Assembly (NCBI RefSeq): GCF_000719265.1
Contig: NZ_JOFL01000006.1
Span: 434,001 to 498,000, forward strand
Length of the DNA stretch: 64,000 nucleotides
From: Streptomyces roseoverticillatus
GTDB lineage: Bacteria; Actinomycetota; Actinomycetes; Streptomycetales; Streptomycetaceae
Direction: 5' to 3'
This document shows, piece by piece, positions 26,803-34,417 of this stretch. The translations under genes were made by a program, and so were the position numbers. Each line of letters begins with the position of its first letter. The first letter of the stretch is position 1. The notes under the pieces were generated by a model, which made no database searches, had not been told where the DNA came from, and saw only the letters and a program-made list of their open reading frames with translations.

Positions 26803-27641
26803 TGGGCCGTCACCGCCCGGCAGACCATGCTTCGCGGCCCCAGCGGGACCGATTTCAGGTCGACTTCCAGAACCCGGCGCCAGAGCAGGTGATAGAGGAC
26901 CGGCAGCACCGCCAGGCGGTCACCGACCCGCCCGGCCCCGACCATCAGCGCCTCCGGCTCGGCGAAGGCCTTCGTCAACTCCGAGGCGACAGGCTCCCGG
27001 TGGTTGCGCGGGTGCCTGTAGCCCGCCAGCCACTTGACGTTCGCCAATAGCACCGGATCGATCGCCCCCACCCGTCGGAAGGCCCATCCTGCGAGTTCGC
27101 AGGCTCGCGCCGTGGCTGCGAACGCCTCCGCGTCATCCGGCTCGATCCGATCGTCCGGACGGACGTCCACCACCAGACCGCCGCCGTCATCAAACCGGGC
27201 GAAGAAGTCCGGGACGTGCCCGCGGCGTCCCCGCCGGCCGGGCCAGAACAGCCGGAACGGCTGGCTGACCAGACCTGTGACCTGCGGGTCGAAGTCCATC
27301 AGCATCGCGTGGTGCCGTTCCAGGTGCGACTCACAGGACAACTGCCCGGCCGTCGTGGCCGCCCAGTAGTCACGGGTCACGGACTTCTGCCCTTGGTAGG
27401 ACTTGACCGTACGCACCGGCGACAGCCGCTCGAACCTCAGCGTCCAGCAGGCCGACAACGGCTCACGGCGGCGTACGTAGTCCTCATCGACGTACCCAAC
27501 CTCGAACGCGGCCTGCCCCAGCCTTCCAAGATCCACCGCCCAACTCCCGGATCGATCACACAGAACCGATCCAAGCGAAGTCGTCAGCAGGCACCGCCGC
27601 CAGCGGTATGCCCTCAAACCGCCCGCGAGAGGGAACGACAC
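26799..27641 (-). CDS. tnsA: TnsA-like endonuclease subunit
   Basis: Up to 280 residues. The nuclease core is visible: Glu in SCESHLERHHAMLMDFDP, Asp in GRRGHVPDFFARFD, and VVDVRP in place of the usual E-x-K; this is the restriction-endonuclease-like order of TnsA. TnsA cuts the 5' ends of the element so that it moves by cut-and-paste rather than by cointegrates. The start is uncertain: the first 40 or so codons look atypical and FEVGYVDEDYVRRREPLSAC is where many relatives begin, so a shorter protein from an internal GTG is possible. The stop overlaps the tnsB start (GTGA). Confidence 0.85.
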   Translation of the reverse strand: MSFPLAGGLRAYRWRRCLLTTSLGSVLCDRSGSWAVDLGRLGQAAFEVGYVDEDYVRRREPLSACWTLRFERLSPVRTVKSYQGQKSVTRDYWAATTAGQLSCESHLERHHAMLMDFDPQVTGLVSQPFRLFWPGRRGRRGHVPDFFARFDDGGGLVVDVRPDDRIEPDDAEAFAATARACELAGWAFRRVGAIDPVLLANVKWLAGYRHPRNHREPVASELTKAFAEPEALMVGAGRVGDRLAVLPVLYHLLWRRVLEVDLKSVPLGPRSMVCRAVTAQ

Positions 27642-27834
27642 CTGAGACAGAGCATGGTCAGCGGCAACTCCAGCCGAGACGCCGGTCCGAGTCTGCCCAG
27701 GTCAGGGATGACACCCGCAAAATGACGAAGGAATGAGCATGAATCACCTTGACTCGCATGGGATCGGCCAGGCACCCTGATCGTGCGAATCATTCGTCAT
27801 TGCGTCGCCATTTAAACGGGAGGGGTTGGACAAC

Positions 27835-28281
27835 ATGACCATCACCATCACGCTCAAGTTCACCGAAGATGACGACGAGTTCGGCAGGAGGCTGATGCAA
27901 CTGCTCGGCGAGCACGGGGCTGTCCTGGAGCACGACGAGGAAGAGGGTTGGACCATCAATCACGCGAAGGAGCTGATCCACGAGCTGAACTCCCACGCGA
28001 AGCTCCTCCTCCGCGCATGTGCTGATGGGGAGGGGTGGGTGAGCGGTGGAGAGTTCCGTGAACAGCACGGCGATAGGGCCCTGTACGGCCCCACGGCAGC
28101 TATCACGAAGGCAGTGAAGCGCTGCATTCGCAATGGCAAGCTCCCCGAAGGCTTCACGAGCCCAATCAACCCCACCTACAACCCGGACAACCCAAGTTGG
28201 CAAAAGACCGGCGGGTACACGATGACCAAGTCGGATGCGAAGGCGTTCGCGGAAGCATTCGCTGAACTCGACGGCCAGTAG
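27835..28281 (+). CDS. Hypothetical cargo protein of the Tn7-like element
   Basis: A 148-residue acidic protein beginning MTITITLKFTEDDDEFGRRL; ATG 27835 has GGGAGGGG at 27818-27825 at good spacing, better than the in-frame TTG at 27826. A predicted winged-helix-like middle (LYGPTAAITKAVKRCIRNGK) precedes a polar tail. No known family is recognised. It sits between divergent tnsA and the right end, the usual cargo position in Tn7-like elements, so an accessory role such as defence or regulation is possible but not shown. Confidence 0.62.
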   Translation: MTITITLKFTEDDDEFGRRLMQLLGEHGAVLEHDEEEGWTINHAKELIHELNSHAKLLLRACADGEGWVSGGEFREQHGDRALYGPTAAITKAVKRCIRNGKLPEGFTSPINPTYNPDNPSWQKTGGYTMTKSDAKAFAEAFAELDGQ

Positions 28282-28326
28282 AAGGAACCCCTCGCGGGCG
28301 CAGAGCTGGGGCGAACCCGACTGAGT

Positions 28327-28443
28327 GACAACGTCACGTGAGAATCAGTCTCTGCCCCGGCAATTGCGACAACGTCACCTGAGACCAGCCGCGAATCCAG
28401 CAAGGTCATGTGAGACAGCGAGAACGTTGCGGGAGACGGGACA
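28327..28443 (-). repeat. Right end of the Tn7-like element with repeated TnsB-type sites
   Basis: Four related sites, all in the same orientation: 28327-28343 (GACAACGTCACGTGAGA), 28368-28384 (GACAACGTCACCTGAGA), 28400-28416 (GCAAGGTCATGTGAGAC) and 28422-28437 (GAACGTTGCGGGAGAC), then the terminal ACA at 28441-28443. They are inverted relative to the left-end sites. The rest of 28282-28565 has no gene except the 3' part of the split zinc-ribbon gene. Confidence 0.8.
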
Positions 28444-28495
28444 ATCAAGAGCGTGGCGCCGCCGCACAGCCCGTCACGCCAGGCAGCGAGCGTGA
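28444..28495 (+). pseudogene. Second target duplication and 3' part of the split zinc-ribbon gene
   Basis: ATCAA at 28444-28448 is the right copy of the duplication. The following bases continue the frame broken at 21524 and end with TGA at 28493-28495, adding RAWRRRTARHARQRA. From 28496 to the right inverted repeat at 28566 no further coding sequence is seen. Confidence 0.8.
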
Positions 28496-28565
28496 CGTCC
28501 ACCCGTCACAAAAACGCGCTCTACCAGCGCGTATGACGGCTCTACGTCACGCTATCCCGGAGCAT

Positions 28566-28612
28566 CCAAGATCATCCCGTGGCGGCTTTTGGGCTCACCT
28601 TGGCTGGACCCC
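28566..28612 (-). repeat. Right terminal inverted repeat (IRR) of the Tn3-family element
   Basis: The reverse complement matches 3438-3484 at 46 of 47 bases. TACGTA (28613-28618) follows directly and then the amidase resumes. Confidence 0.93.
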
Positions 28613-29629
28613 TACGTACTGGACCGGAATCCGTGCGGATCGTCCGCAGGCTCGGCCGCCGCGCTCGCCGCGTCGCTCGCGCAGGTGGCGATCGGCACCG
28701 AGACGGACGGCTCCATCGTGTGCCCGGCCGGGATGAACGGGGTGGTCGGCCACAAGCCCAGCCTCGGGCTGGTCAGCGGGGCCGGCGTGGTGCCGATCTC
28801 CGCCGAGCAGGACACCGCGGGGCCCATGGCGCGCAACGTGACCGACGCCGCCCTCACCCTCGCGGTCCTCCGCCCCGGCGGAGCCCCGCGCCCCGCCGCC
28901 GCCCTCCTCGACGGCCTGACGCGGCAGCCCGGCGGACTGCGCGGCAAGCGGATCGGCCTGTGGCGGCTGCCCTCGCTCGGGCCGGAGGTGGACGCCCTGA
29001 TGACCCGTACGGCGGAGAAGTTGCGCGACGCCGGTGCCGTGCTCGTCGAGGTGACGCCCCCGTACCAGGAACGGCTCGCCCAGCTCGAGTACCCGGCGCT
29101 GCTGAGCGAGTTCCACCGGGACATCGACGCCTACCTCGCCACCCGCGAGGGGCCCCGCGACCTCGCCGGCCTGATCGCCTTCAACCGCGCCCACGCGGCG
29201 GAGCGGACCTGCTTCGCCGGCCAGGAGCTGTTCGAGCAGGCCCTCGCCGCGCCCCCGGTCACCGACCCCGGGTACCGGGCCATGCGCGCCGAGCTGAAGG
29301 ACCTCTCCCGGCGCTCCCTGGACGAGACCATGGCCGCCCACCGGCTGGACGCCATCGCCGCACCGGCCAACCCACCCGCCTGGACGACCGACTGCGCGCG
29401 GGGCGACAACGACGTGATCCCGTCCTCGACGCCCGCGGCCGTGGCCGGGTACCCGTCGCTGTCGGTGCCCGCCGGGTTCGTGGGCGAACTCCCGGTCGGC
29501 CTCCTGCTCATGGCCGGCGACCGGCAGGACGGCGAACTGCTGTCGCTGGGGGCTGCGGTGGAGAACAGGCTGAAGGCCTGGCGGGCACCACGCTATCTGC
29601 CGACCGCAGGGCCCGGCGCCTCTTGCTGA
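28613..29629 (+). pseudogene. Secreted amidase, C-terminal part
   Basis: From 28619 the frame reads LDRNPCGSSAGSAAALAASL, with the cis-serine and nucleophile region of the amidase signature (GSSAGS and, further on, GTETDGSIVCPAG), and continues through HKPSLGLVSGAG to a normal C-terminus at 29627-29629. Amidases of this type hydrolyse carboxamides with a Ser-cisSer-Lys triad; the lysine is on the other fragment near 3215, so neither part can be active alone. A start codon inside the inverted repeat (28589) could give a non-functional product. Confidence 0.87.
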
Positions 29630-29634
29630 ACGCT

Positions 29635-29664
29635 CACGGGGCCCGGCCGCGGCCCGGCCCCGTG
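29635..29664. terminator. Hairpin between the amidase end and the convergent cupin gene
   Basis: Arms 29635-29649 and 29650-29664 are complementary with one mismatch, giving a GC-rich hairpin with a minimal loop. It is 5 bp after the amidase stop and 18 bp before the cupin end. Confidence 0.65.
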
Positions 29665-29681
29665 ACGCAGGCCCGGCCGGC

Positions 29682-30113
29682 TCAGCCGGCTCCGACGGGC
29701 AGCGGGCTGACCTGCGCCTCCAGCCAGGCAGGCAGGTCCAGCAGGCGCACGCCCTCCTGCTCGTCCGGATCCGTCCGCGCGACCAGGCACACCATGTCCT
29801 CGATGCCGTTGTTCACCGGCATGTGCGGGGTGTCGGCCGGGATGTAGAGGTAGTCGCCCGCGTGCAGCACCACGTGCTCGGCCAGGCCCTCACCGTGCCA
29901 CACGTCGACCCGGCCGGACTGGATGAAGATGGCCGATTCATGGCCCTCGTGCAGGTGAGGCCGGCCCCTGGTGCCGGCGGGCATCACCAGCCGGTGGAGG
30001 CACAGGCCCGTGGCCCCCGCCGACTGCGCGCTGATGCCCGCCCCGAACAGACCGCCCTGGATGCCCTCGTACTGCCCGGTGCGGACCACCGTGCACTGTT
30101 TCTGATCTTCCAT
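29682..30113 (-). CDS. Cupin-domain protein
   Basis: A 143-residue single-domain beta-barrel protein. Cupin motif 1 is GRPHLHEGHESAIFIQSG (about residues 51-68) with two histidines and a glutamate, and motif 2 is GDYLYIPADTPHMPVN (about 87-102) with the last histidine, so a metal site is likely. ATG 30113 is chosen because upstream codons run into the divergent promoter region. Small cupins bind small molecules or act as isomerases or dioxygenases; no specific role can be given. Confidence 0.8.
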   Translation of the reverse strand: MEDQKQCTVVRTGQYEGIQGGLFGAGISAQSAGATGLCLHRLVMPAGTRGRPHLHEGHESAIFIQSGRVDVWHGEGLAEHVVLHAGDYLYIPADTPHMPVNNGIEDMVCLVARTDPDEQEGVRLLDLPAWLEAQVSPLPVGAG

Positions 30114-30232
30114 GCGCGCAGTACAACAAGTGTGCCTGCGGCATCCGATCAGTTCGAGCCAGGCACCGTGCGGGATTCCGGGCCCGTCGGCGTGTATGCG
30201 GATTGCGCATGGTCGTTGGTAGGGTGTACGGC

Positions 30233-30523
30233 ATGAGCTCGGGGTTGGAGGAGTCACTGCGCCTGTCGGTGGCCGCGTTGATGCGGACGACGGGGGAGTC
30301 GCAGCGCGTGGTCGCCGAGGTGCTGGGGCTGACGCAGGCACAGGTGTCGCGCAGGCAGTCGGGCACGGCGTCGTGGACGCTGGGCGACGTGGACGCCCTC
30401 GCCGTGCATTACGGCATCGGCGCCCTGGACCTGCTGGCCGGTCCGGCCCGCGCGTGCGAGGCGCTGCCGACCGCCCGGCGCCGGCCCGCCGCGGCCGAGC
30501 GGGGGGTGCGGTCCGGTGGCTGA
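30233..30523 (+). CDS. Small XRE-like helix-turn-helix protein upstream of tap
   Basis: A 96-residue protein; ATG 30233 is preferred to an upstream in-frame ATG that overlaps a likely promoter (TAGGGT about 15 bp before). The helix-turn-helix is RVVAEVLGLTQAQVSRRQSG. It overlaps the tap start by eight bases, so the three genes to 32621 look like one operon. It probably regulates the operon or acts with Tap at DNA ends. Confidence 0.7.
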   Translation: MSSGLEESLRLSVAALMRTTGESQRVVAEVLGLTQAQVSRRQSGTASWTLGDVDALAVHYGIGALDLLAGPARACEALPTARRRPAAAERGVRSGG

Positions 30524-32051
30524 CTTCGACGCGATCGACTCGCTGCTCGCCGCCGTCGGCCCGGAGGCCGCGCTGCCCGCCCCCGGAGTGCGCCGGGAAC
30601 TGCGGGAGCGGGCCCGGCTGTCCAAGGCCCAGGTCGCCCGGGCGCTCGGGGTGAGCCCGTCCACGGTGGCGGGCTGGGAGGATGCCCGGGAGCCGTCCGG
30701 TGAGATCCGTACGAGGTATGCGTATCTGCTGGACGGACTGGCCGCCAAGTTTGAGGCCGGGGCCGAGCCGGAGTCGGCGCCGGAGCCGGAGAAGGCCCCC
30801 GCCGCCACGGCCGTTTCACCGGACCCCGGCCAGGAGGATTCCGGCGAGGGAGACGACGTCGAGTCGCTCGCCGTGCCGGAGCCGTGCGTGCTGTGCGGAC
30901 GTCCGGCGGGGAGCCGGGTGGCGGGGTTCGCCCAGCATCTGGACCCGGCGGACTGCCAAGCCGTGACCCGTGCCGTAAGCGCTCCCGCCCCTCCCGCCTC
31001 CGGGGCGGCCGAAGCCCCGGCGCGGCAGGAAGACGCGCCGCGTTCGGCGCGCCCTTCCGGGCGTTCGCAGGGCCCGGCCCGGCGCGCGTTCCAGGAGCCG
31101 TCCGGCCCCGCCGACCTGATCGGCGAGGCGGTCCGGTCCGCCCTCGCCGAGCATCAGGGCGACGTGGAAGCTGCCACGGCCGCCCTGCTGAAGCGGGCGA
31201 TCCCGGATGCGATGCGGCTGCTGGACGAGACGCGCAAGGGCGCCCGCTACGACATCGTCGCCCACCCGTGGATCCCCGGCATCCTCAAGAAGCAGACTTC
31301 CCGCGGCGCGGACCAGATCTGGGAAGCCCGCCCCAAGTGGACTCGCGGCCAGCTCCCGCCGGGCCGCCATGAGGTGACCGCGCTCGACATCAACGGCGCC
31401 TACCTCTCAGCCCTCAAGACCCATCTGCCCCTCGGGCAGCTGGAGCACTCCGCCGGCCTCGCCCACGACCGGCGCCGCGCGGGCGTCCACCTCATCACGC
31501 CACCCGCATGGGAGCACGAGGACGTGCTGCCGAACCCGATCGGCCGGCGGGACGAGCCCGGCCCGCTGTGGGTCACCGAACCCACCCTCCGCCTGCTCCT
31601 GCGCCTGTCCGGCCCGAAGTACGGGCTGTGCGCCCCGCCGGAGATCCACGAGTCGTACACCTCGGGGGCCACGGAGAACCTGCTGGAGAAGTTCCGCGTC
31701 GCCCTCAAGGACGCCCGCGACGCGGCGATCGCCGCCGGGGACGAGATCACCCTGGAGTACGTGAAGGCGATGTACTCCAAGTTCGTCTCCACCATGGGGG
31801 AGTCGAACTACAACCGGGAGCTCTACCGTCCGGACTGGATGCACATCATCCGCTCCCAGGCGTTCGCCAACCTCTGGATGAAGGCCCTCAAGGCCCACGA
31901 CGAGGGGTTGACGGTGGTCCGTGCGATGGGCACCGACGAGCTCCACGTCATCGGCGACTGGCGCCGTGTCTTCGCCGAGGGCCGGGGCGTTACCGAAGTC
32001 AAGGTCAAGGACGCCTATGCCGCTGCCGCGGGAACGGGGGAGGAGGAGTAG
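30516..32051 (+). CDS. tap: Telomere-associated protein Tap
   Basis: A 511-residue protein recognised as Tap mainly by context and pattern: it directly precedes tpg by one base and has the expected N-terminal helix-turn-helix (KAQVARALGVSPSTVAGWED, about residues 38-57). Tap binds the single-stranded telomere end and recruits Tpg for end-patching. A CVLCGRP...C segment (124-147) may bind zinc, then a low-complexity linker (150-195). The C-terminal half contains segments resembling polymerase palm motifs: ALDINGAYLSAL (Asp291), VKAMYSKFVSTMG (Lys417) and GTDELHVIG (about 472). It is shorter than the Tap proteins I know (about 700 residues or more). Start GTG 30516. Confidence 0.82.
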   Translation: MADFDAIDSLLAAVGPEAALPAPGVRRELRERARLSKAQVARALGVSPSTVAGWEDAREPSGEIRTRYAYLLDGLAAKFEAGAEPESAPEPEKAPAATAVSPDPGQEDSGEGDDVESLAVPEPCVLCGRPAGSRVAGFAQHLDPADCQAVTRAVSAPAPPASGAAEAPARQEDAPRSARPSGRSQGPARRAFQEPSGPADLIGEAVRSALAEHQGDVEAATAALLKRAIPDAMRLLDETRKGARYDIVAHPWIPGILKKQTSRGADQIWEARPKWTRGQLPPGRHEVTALDINGAYLSALKTHLPLGQLEHSAGLAHDRRRAGVHLITPPAWEHEDVLPNPIGRRDEPGPLWVTEPTLRLLLRLSGPKYGLCAPPEIHESYTSGATENLLEKFRVALKDARDAAIAAGDEITLEYVKAMYSKFVSTMGESNYNRELYRPDWMHIIRSQAFANLWMKALKAHDEGLTVVRAMGTDELHVIGDWRRVFAEGRGVTEVKVKDAYAAAAGTGEEE

Positions 32052-32621
32052 ATGCCGCAGAAGACCATCGACTTCGGCAAGTACGGCGCCCGGGGCATCA
32101 AGGGCAGCGAAGCCGTCGCCCGCAAGCTCGACGAGCTCGCCGGCGGCATCACCACCCCCGTGACCGCCCGCCGCGGCCTCATGGCCCGCCTGCACTACCT
32201 GACGCGGACGGCCCATGCGCGCAAGGCCGCGCACGACGCCGGCCTGACCGTCACCGACCGCACCCTCACGGCATGGTTGGGGGGAAAGCGCCGCCCGTCG
32301 AAGGCCAACCTGGAACGGATCGAACGGGCCTACCGCTCGGTACGCCGCCAGAACGTCGCCCGCCACCTCCTGCGGCGTCTCAACTCTTCCGGCGGGACGC
32401 GCGTGGAGATCCACCCGCTCAACCAGTCCCAGGTGCCGCGGCCGCTGCAGCGCGTGGTCGAGTACCGGACGATGAACGTCCGGCGCTGGGACCGCATCGT
32501 CGCCGCGTGGGCCGCCGGAGACGACCAGGGGCTCGACGACGCCTGGACGGACACGATCGTCGACCTGGGCTCTCAGTGGGGCCAGTACGAGTACGTCACG
32601 AACGTCGGGTTCGCCGCCTGA
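32052..32621 (+). CDS. tpg: Telomere terminal protein Tpg
   Basis: A 189-residue basic protein, directly after the tap stop. The helix-turn-helix-like KAAHDAGLTVTDRTLTAWLG and GKRRPSKANLERIERAYRSV segments, then VEIHPLNQSQVPRPLQRVVE, match the Tpg family, which is about 185 residues. Tpg becomes covalently attached to the 5' end of linear Streptomyces chromosomes and plasmids and primes the last DNA patch. This means that the replicon, or a former one integrated here, is linear. No telomere palindromes occur in the window. Confidence 0.88.
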   Translation: MPQKTIDFGKYGARGIKGSEAVARKLDELAGGITTPVTARRGLMARLHYLTRTAHARKAAHDAGLTVTDRTLTAWLGGKRRPSKANLERIERAYRSVRRQNVARHLLRRLNSSGGTRVEIHPLNQSQVPRPLQRVVEYRTMNVRRWDRIVAAWAAGDDQGLDDAWTDTIVDLGSQWGQYEYVTNVGFAA

Positions 32622-32719
32622 GGGCTGTCCGGGCGCACAGTGGCGCGGTGACCGCCGCCGGAGTCACCCCCTCATGTCCGGCTCCGGCCCGGGCGTCGGG
32701 ACCGGACAGCGCTCGGCGG

Positions 32720-33622
32720 TCATGGTTTCCACGGCCGGCGATCTCCCCTGTCGAGCGGGCGTACCGCGTCGGCGCCGTGCAGCTTGTCCGGGTTGCGCAT
32801 GACGTAGAGGGCGGTGATCCGGTCGTCGTGGATCTCGAAGGCGAGCAGCCAGTCGACTTCGCCGTCGGTGAGGGACCGTGCCGCGGGCATGCCGTTGTAG
32901 GTGGCGTGTTCGAGGCGGGTCGTCGGAGTGATGCCGGTGCGGGCCACGCCGAGGACGTAGCGGGCGACCTCGGCGCTGCCGGTGATCGGGCGGCGGGCGG
33001 CGGTCGCCTTCCCGCCGCCGTCGGAGACCTGCACGACGTCGGGCGCCAGCAGGTCCATCAGCGCCTGGACCTCGCCGGTCGACGCCGCGAGCAGGAACCG
33101 CTGGACGACCGCCCGGGCCGCACCGGAGTCGGGCTCGAAGCGGCGGCGGCGCGCGTGGACGTGCCGGCGCGCGCGGTGCGCGATCTGCCGGACGGTCACC
33201 TCCGTCTTGCCGATCGACGCGGCGATCTCGCCGTGGGTGTAGCCGAACACGTCGTGCAGCACGAACACCGCGCGCTCGGCCGGGTTCAGCGTTTCCAGGA
33301 CGAGCATCATGGCCATCGACACCGACTCGGCCAGGATCGCGTCCTCGCTCACCCCGGGCGCCGTACGGATCGGCTCGGGCAGCCACGAGCCGACGTACTC
33401 CTCGCGCCGCGCCCTGAGCGTGCGCAGGTGGTTGAGGGCCTGCCGGGTCACCACGCGGACCAGGTAGGCCCGCGGGTGCTCGACCGCAGCCGGATCGACC
33501 GCCCTCCACCGCAGGTAGCTCTCCTGCAGGACGTCCTCGGCGTCGGCGGCGCTGCCCAGCATCTCGTAGGCGATGGTGAACAGCAGCGGGCGGTGCTCGG
33601 TGAAGGCGTCGTCCTCAGCCAT
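32720..33622 (-). CDS. SigJ-type ECF RNA polymerase sigma factor with SnoaL-like C-terminal domain
   Basis: A 300-residue sigma factor. Region 2 is at the N-terminus (EHRPLLFTIAYEMLGSAADA, DVLQESYLRWR) and region 4 around residues 115-160 (ERAVFVLHDVFGYTHGEIAA, TEVTVRQIAHRARRH). A SnoaL-like domain of about 110 residues follows, containing LMDLLAPDVVQVSDGG and the late YVMRNPDKL motif typical of ECF41/SigJ factors. In that group the C-terminal domain controls activity. No carboxymuconolactone decarboxylase-type partner is adjacent. The ATG at 33622 faces the lipoprotein gene. Confidence 0.9.
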   Translation of the reverse strand: MAEDDAFTEHRPLLFTIAYEMLGSAADAEDVLQESYLRWRAVDPAAVEHPRAYLVRVVTRQALNHLRTLRARREEYVGSWLPEPIRTAPGVSEDAILAESVSMAMMLVLETLNPAERAVFVLHDVFGYTHGEIAASIGKTEVTVRQIAHRARRHVHARRRRFEPDSGAARAVVQRFLLAASTGEVQALMDLLAPDVVQVSDGGGKATAARRPITGSAEVARYVLGVARTGITPTTRLEHATYNGMPAARSLTDGEVDWLLAFEIHDDRITALYVMRNPDKLHGADAVRPLDRGDRRPWKP

Positions 33623-33781
33623 GGTCAGCCTCCGTCATGGGTCGCACCCGGTTCCTCTCGTCGGATCGTCGGAGCGTCGGATGCCCATCGAGACACGCCG
33701 CACCGGCGAACCGTGACAGTCCGCCGCTGTGATCCCCTTCACAACGCGGACGCGGCCCGGTGTCTCTGTAGAGTGACCGCC

Positions 33782-34417
33782 GTGAAATCGAAGATCGTCT
33801 CAGTGCTCATAGCCGGTGCGGTGTGTCTCGCGGCCGCCGGATGCGGGGGTGGAAAGTCCGGCGCGGACGGCGCCGGCAGCAAGCCGAAGCCGGCCGGCAC
33901 CGTCCTGCCGCAGCGGCTGGACGAGCCGCCCGCCATGCCCGACGAGAAGCCGCAGCCCTCCCCGGCCGCCGACGCCTCGTTCAGCGAGAACCTGGAGTAC
34001 GAGCTGCGCCGCAAGACCCGGGACATGGCCGGTGCGACGGGCAGCATCACCGCCGAGTGCCCCAAGGACCTCGCGTCGAAGAGCGGGACGCAGACGACCT
34101 GCAAGACCACGTTCGAAGGCCTCCAGGTGGAGTGGGACGTGCGCATCGGCGACAAATCCGCCTGGTCCGGCAGCATGGTGACGTACAAGGCGACCCCGCG
34201 GCAGGGGATCCTCACCCGCGACGGCGTCGCCCGTCTGCTCTACGGCAACTTCAGGGGCAGCATCGACTACGCCCTCTGCAACGACATCCCCAAGGCCGTG
34301 CTGGCGCCCCTGGGCAGCCCGTCCACATACCGCTGCGACGTGGTCATGAAGGGCGAGAAGCCGTCGGGCTTCCCCCAGCCCGTGCGGGCCACCGACTCCG
34401 GACCGCGGTACTACTGA
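33782..34417 (+). CDS. Secreted lipoprotein of unknown function
   Basis: A 211-residue protein starting at GTG 33782. A lipoprotein signal (KIVSVLIAGAVCLAAAGCGG) places the lipidated cysteine at about residue 21, followed by a proline-rich linker. The remainder has DUF4333-like features, namely pairs of cysteines (TAECPKDLASK..TQTTC and ALCND...YRCDV) that could form disulphides. It is anchored outside the membrane. The stop overlaps the next gene by one base, suggesting a two-gene unit. Confidence 0.78.
   Translation: MKSKIVSVLIAGAVCLAAAGCGGGKSGADGAGSKPKPAGTVLPQRLDEPPAMPDEKPQPSPAADASFSENLEYELRRKTRDMAGATGSITAECPKDLASKSGTQTTCKTTFEGLQVEWDVRIGDKSAWSGSMVTYKATPRQGILTRDGVARLLYGNFRGSIDYALCNDIPKAVLAPLGSPSTYRCDVVMKGEKPSGFPQPVRATDSGPRYY

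Larger units (their letters stand above)
21525..28443. mobile_element. Tn7-like transposon (TnsA-TnsB-TnsC-TniQ) nested in the Tn3-family element
   Basis: A 6,919-bp element with ends TGTCTCGTCTC (21525) and, reverse-complemented, TGTCCCGTCTC (28443), flanked by ATCAA duplications. Each end contains several copies of a site close to GTCTCACNTGACGTTG, as expected for TnsB binding. The minus-strand operon tnsA-tnsB-tnsC-tniQ occupies 27641-22479 with 4-10-bp overlaps. The cargo is a ComB-like gene at the left and a small unknown gene at the right. There are no Cas genes or repeats, so targeting would depend on TniQ. It is younger than the outer transposon because it splits one of its genes. tnsB carries frameshifts, so present mobility is doubtful. 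Confidence 0.92.
3438..28612. mobile_element. 25.2-kb Tn3-family transposon carrying a polyketide gene cluster
   Basis: The boundaries are two 47-bp terminal inverted repeats (3438-3484 and 28566-28612) that start GGGG and differ at one position, flanked by a TACGTA direct repeat, inside an amidase gene. A Tn3-family transposase lies 154 bp inside the left end. The interior holds a polyketide cluster with decayed duplicates, an IS3-type remnant, a serine recombinase that may be the cointegrate resolvase, and a nested Tn7-like element (21525-28443). Without that nested element and its duplicated 5 bp the transposon would be about 18.25 kb. I infer that the transposase at 3638 moved this unit because of its position and the GGGG-type ends; the TnsABC proteins belong to the inner element, which has its own TGT...ACA ends. 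Confidence 0.88.

Noticed and set aside
21525..28443. CRISPR-associated transposon
   Set aside because: No Cas gene and no repeat-spacer array inside the element; repeated motifs are only at its ends.
3438..28612. TnsABC-TniQ as the machinery that moved the 25-kb unit
   Set aside because: The Tns operon has its own TGT...ACA ends, end repeats and ATCAA duplication at 21525 and 28443; the outer ends begin GGGG and lie beside a Tn3-type transposase.
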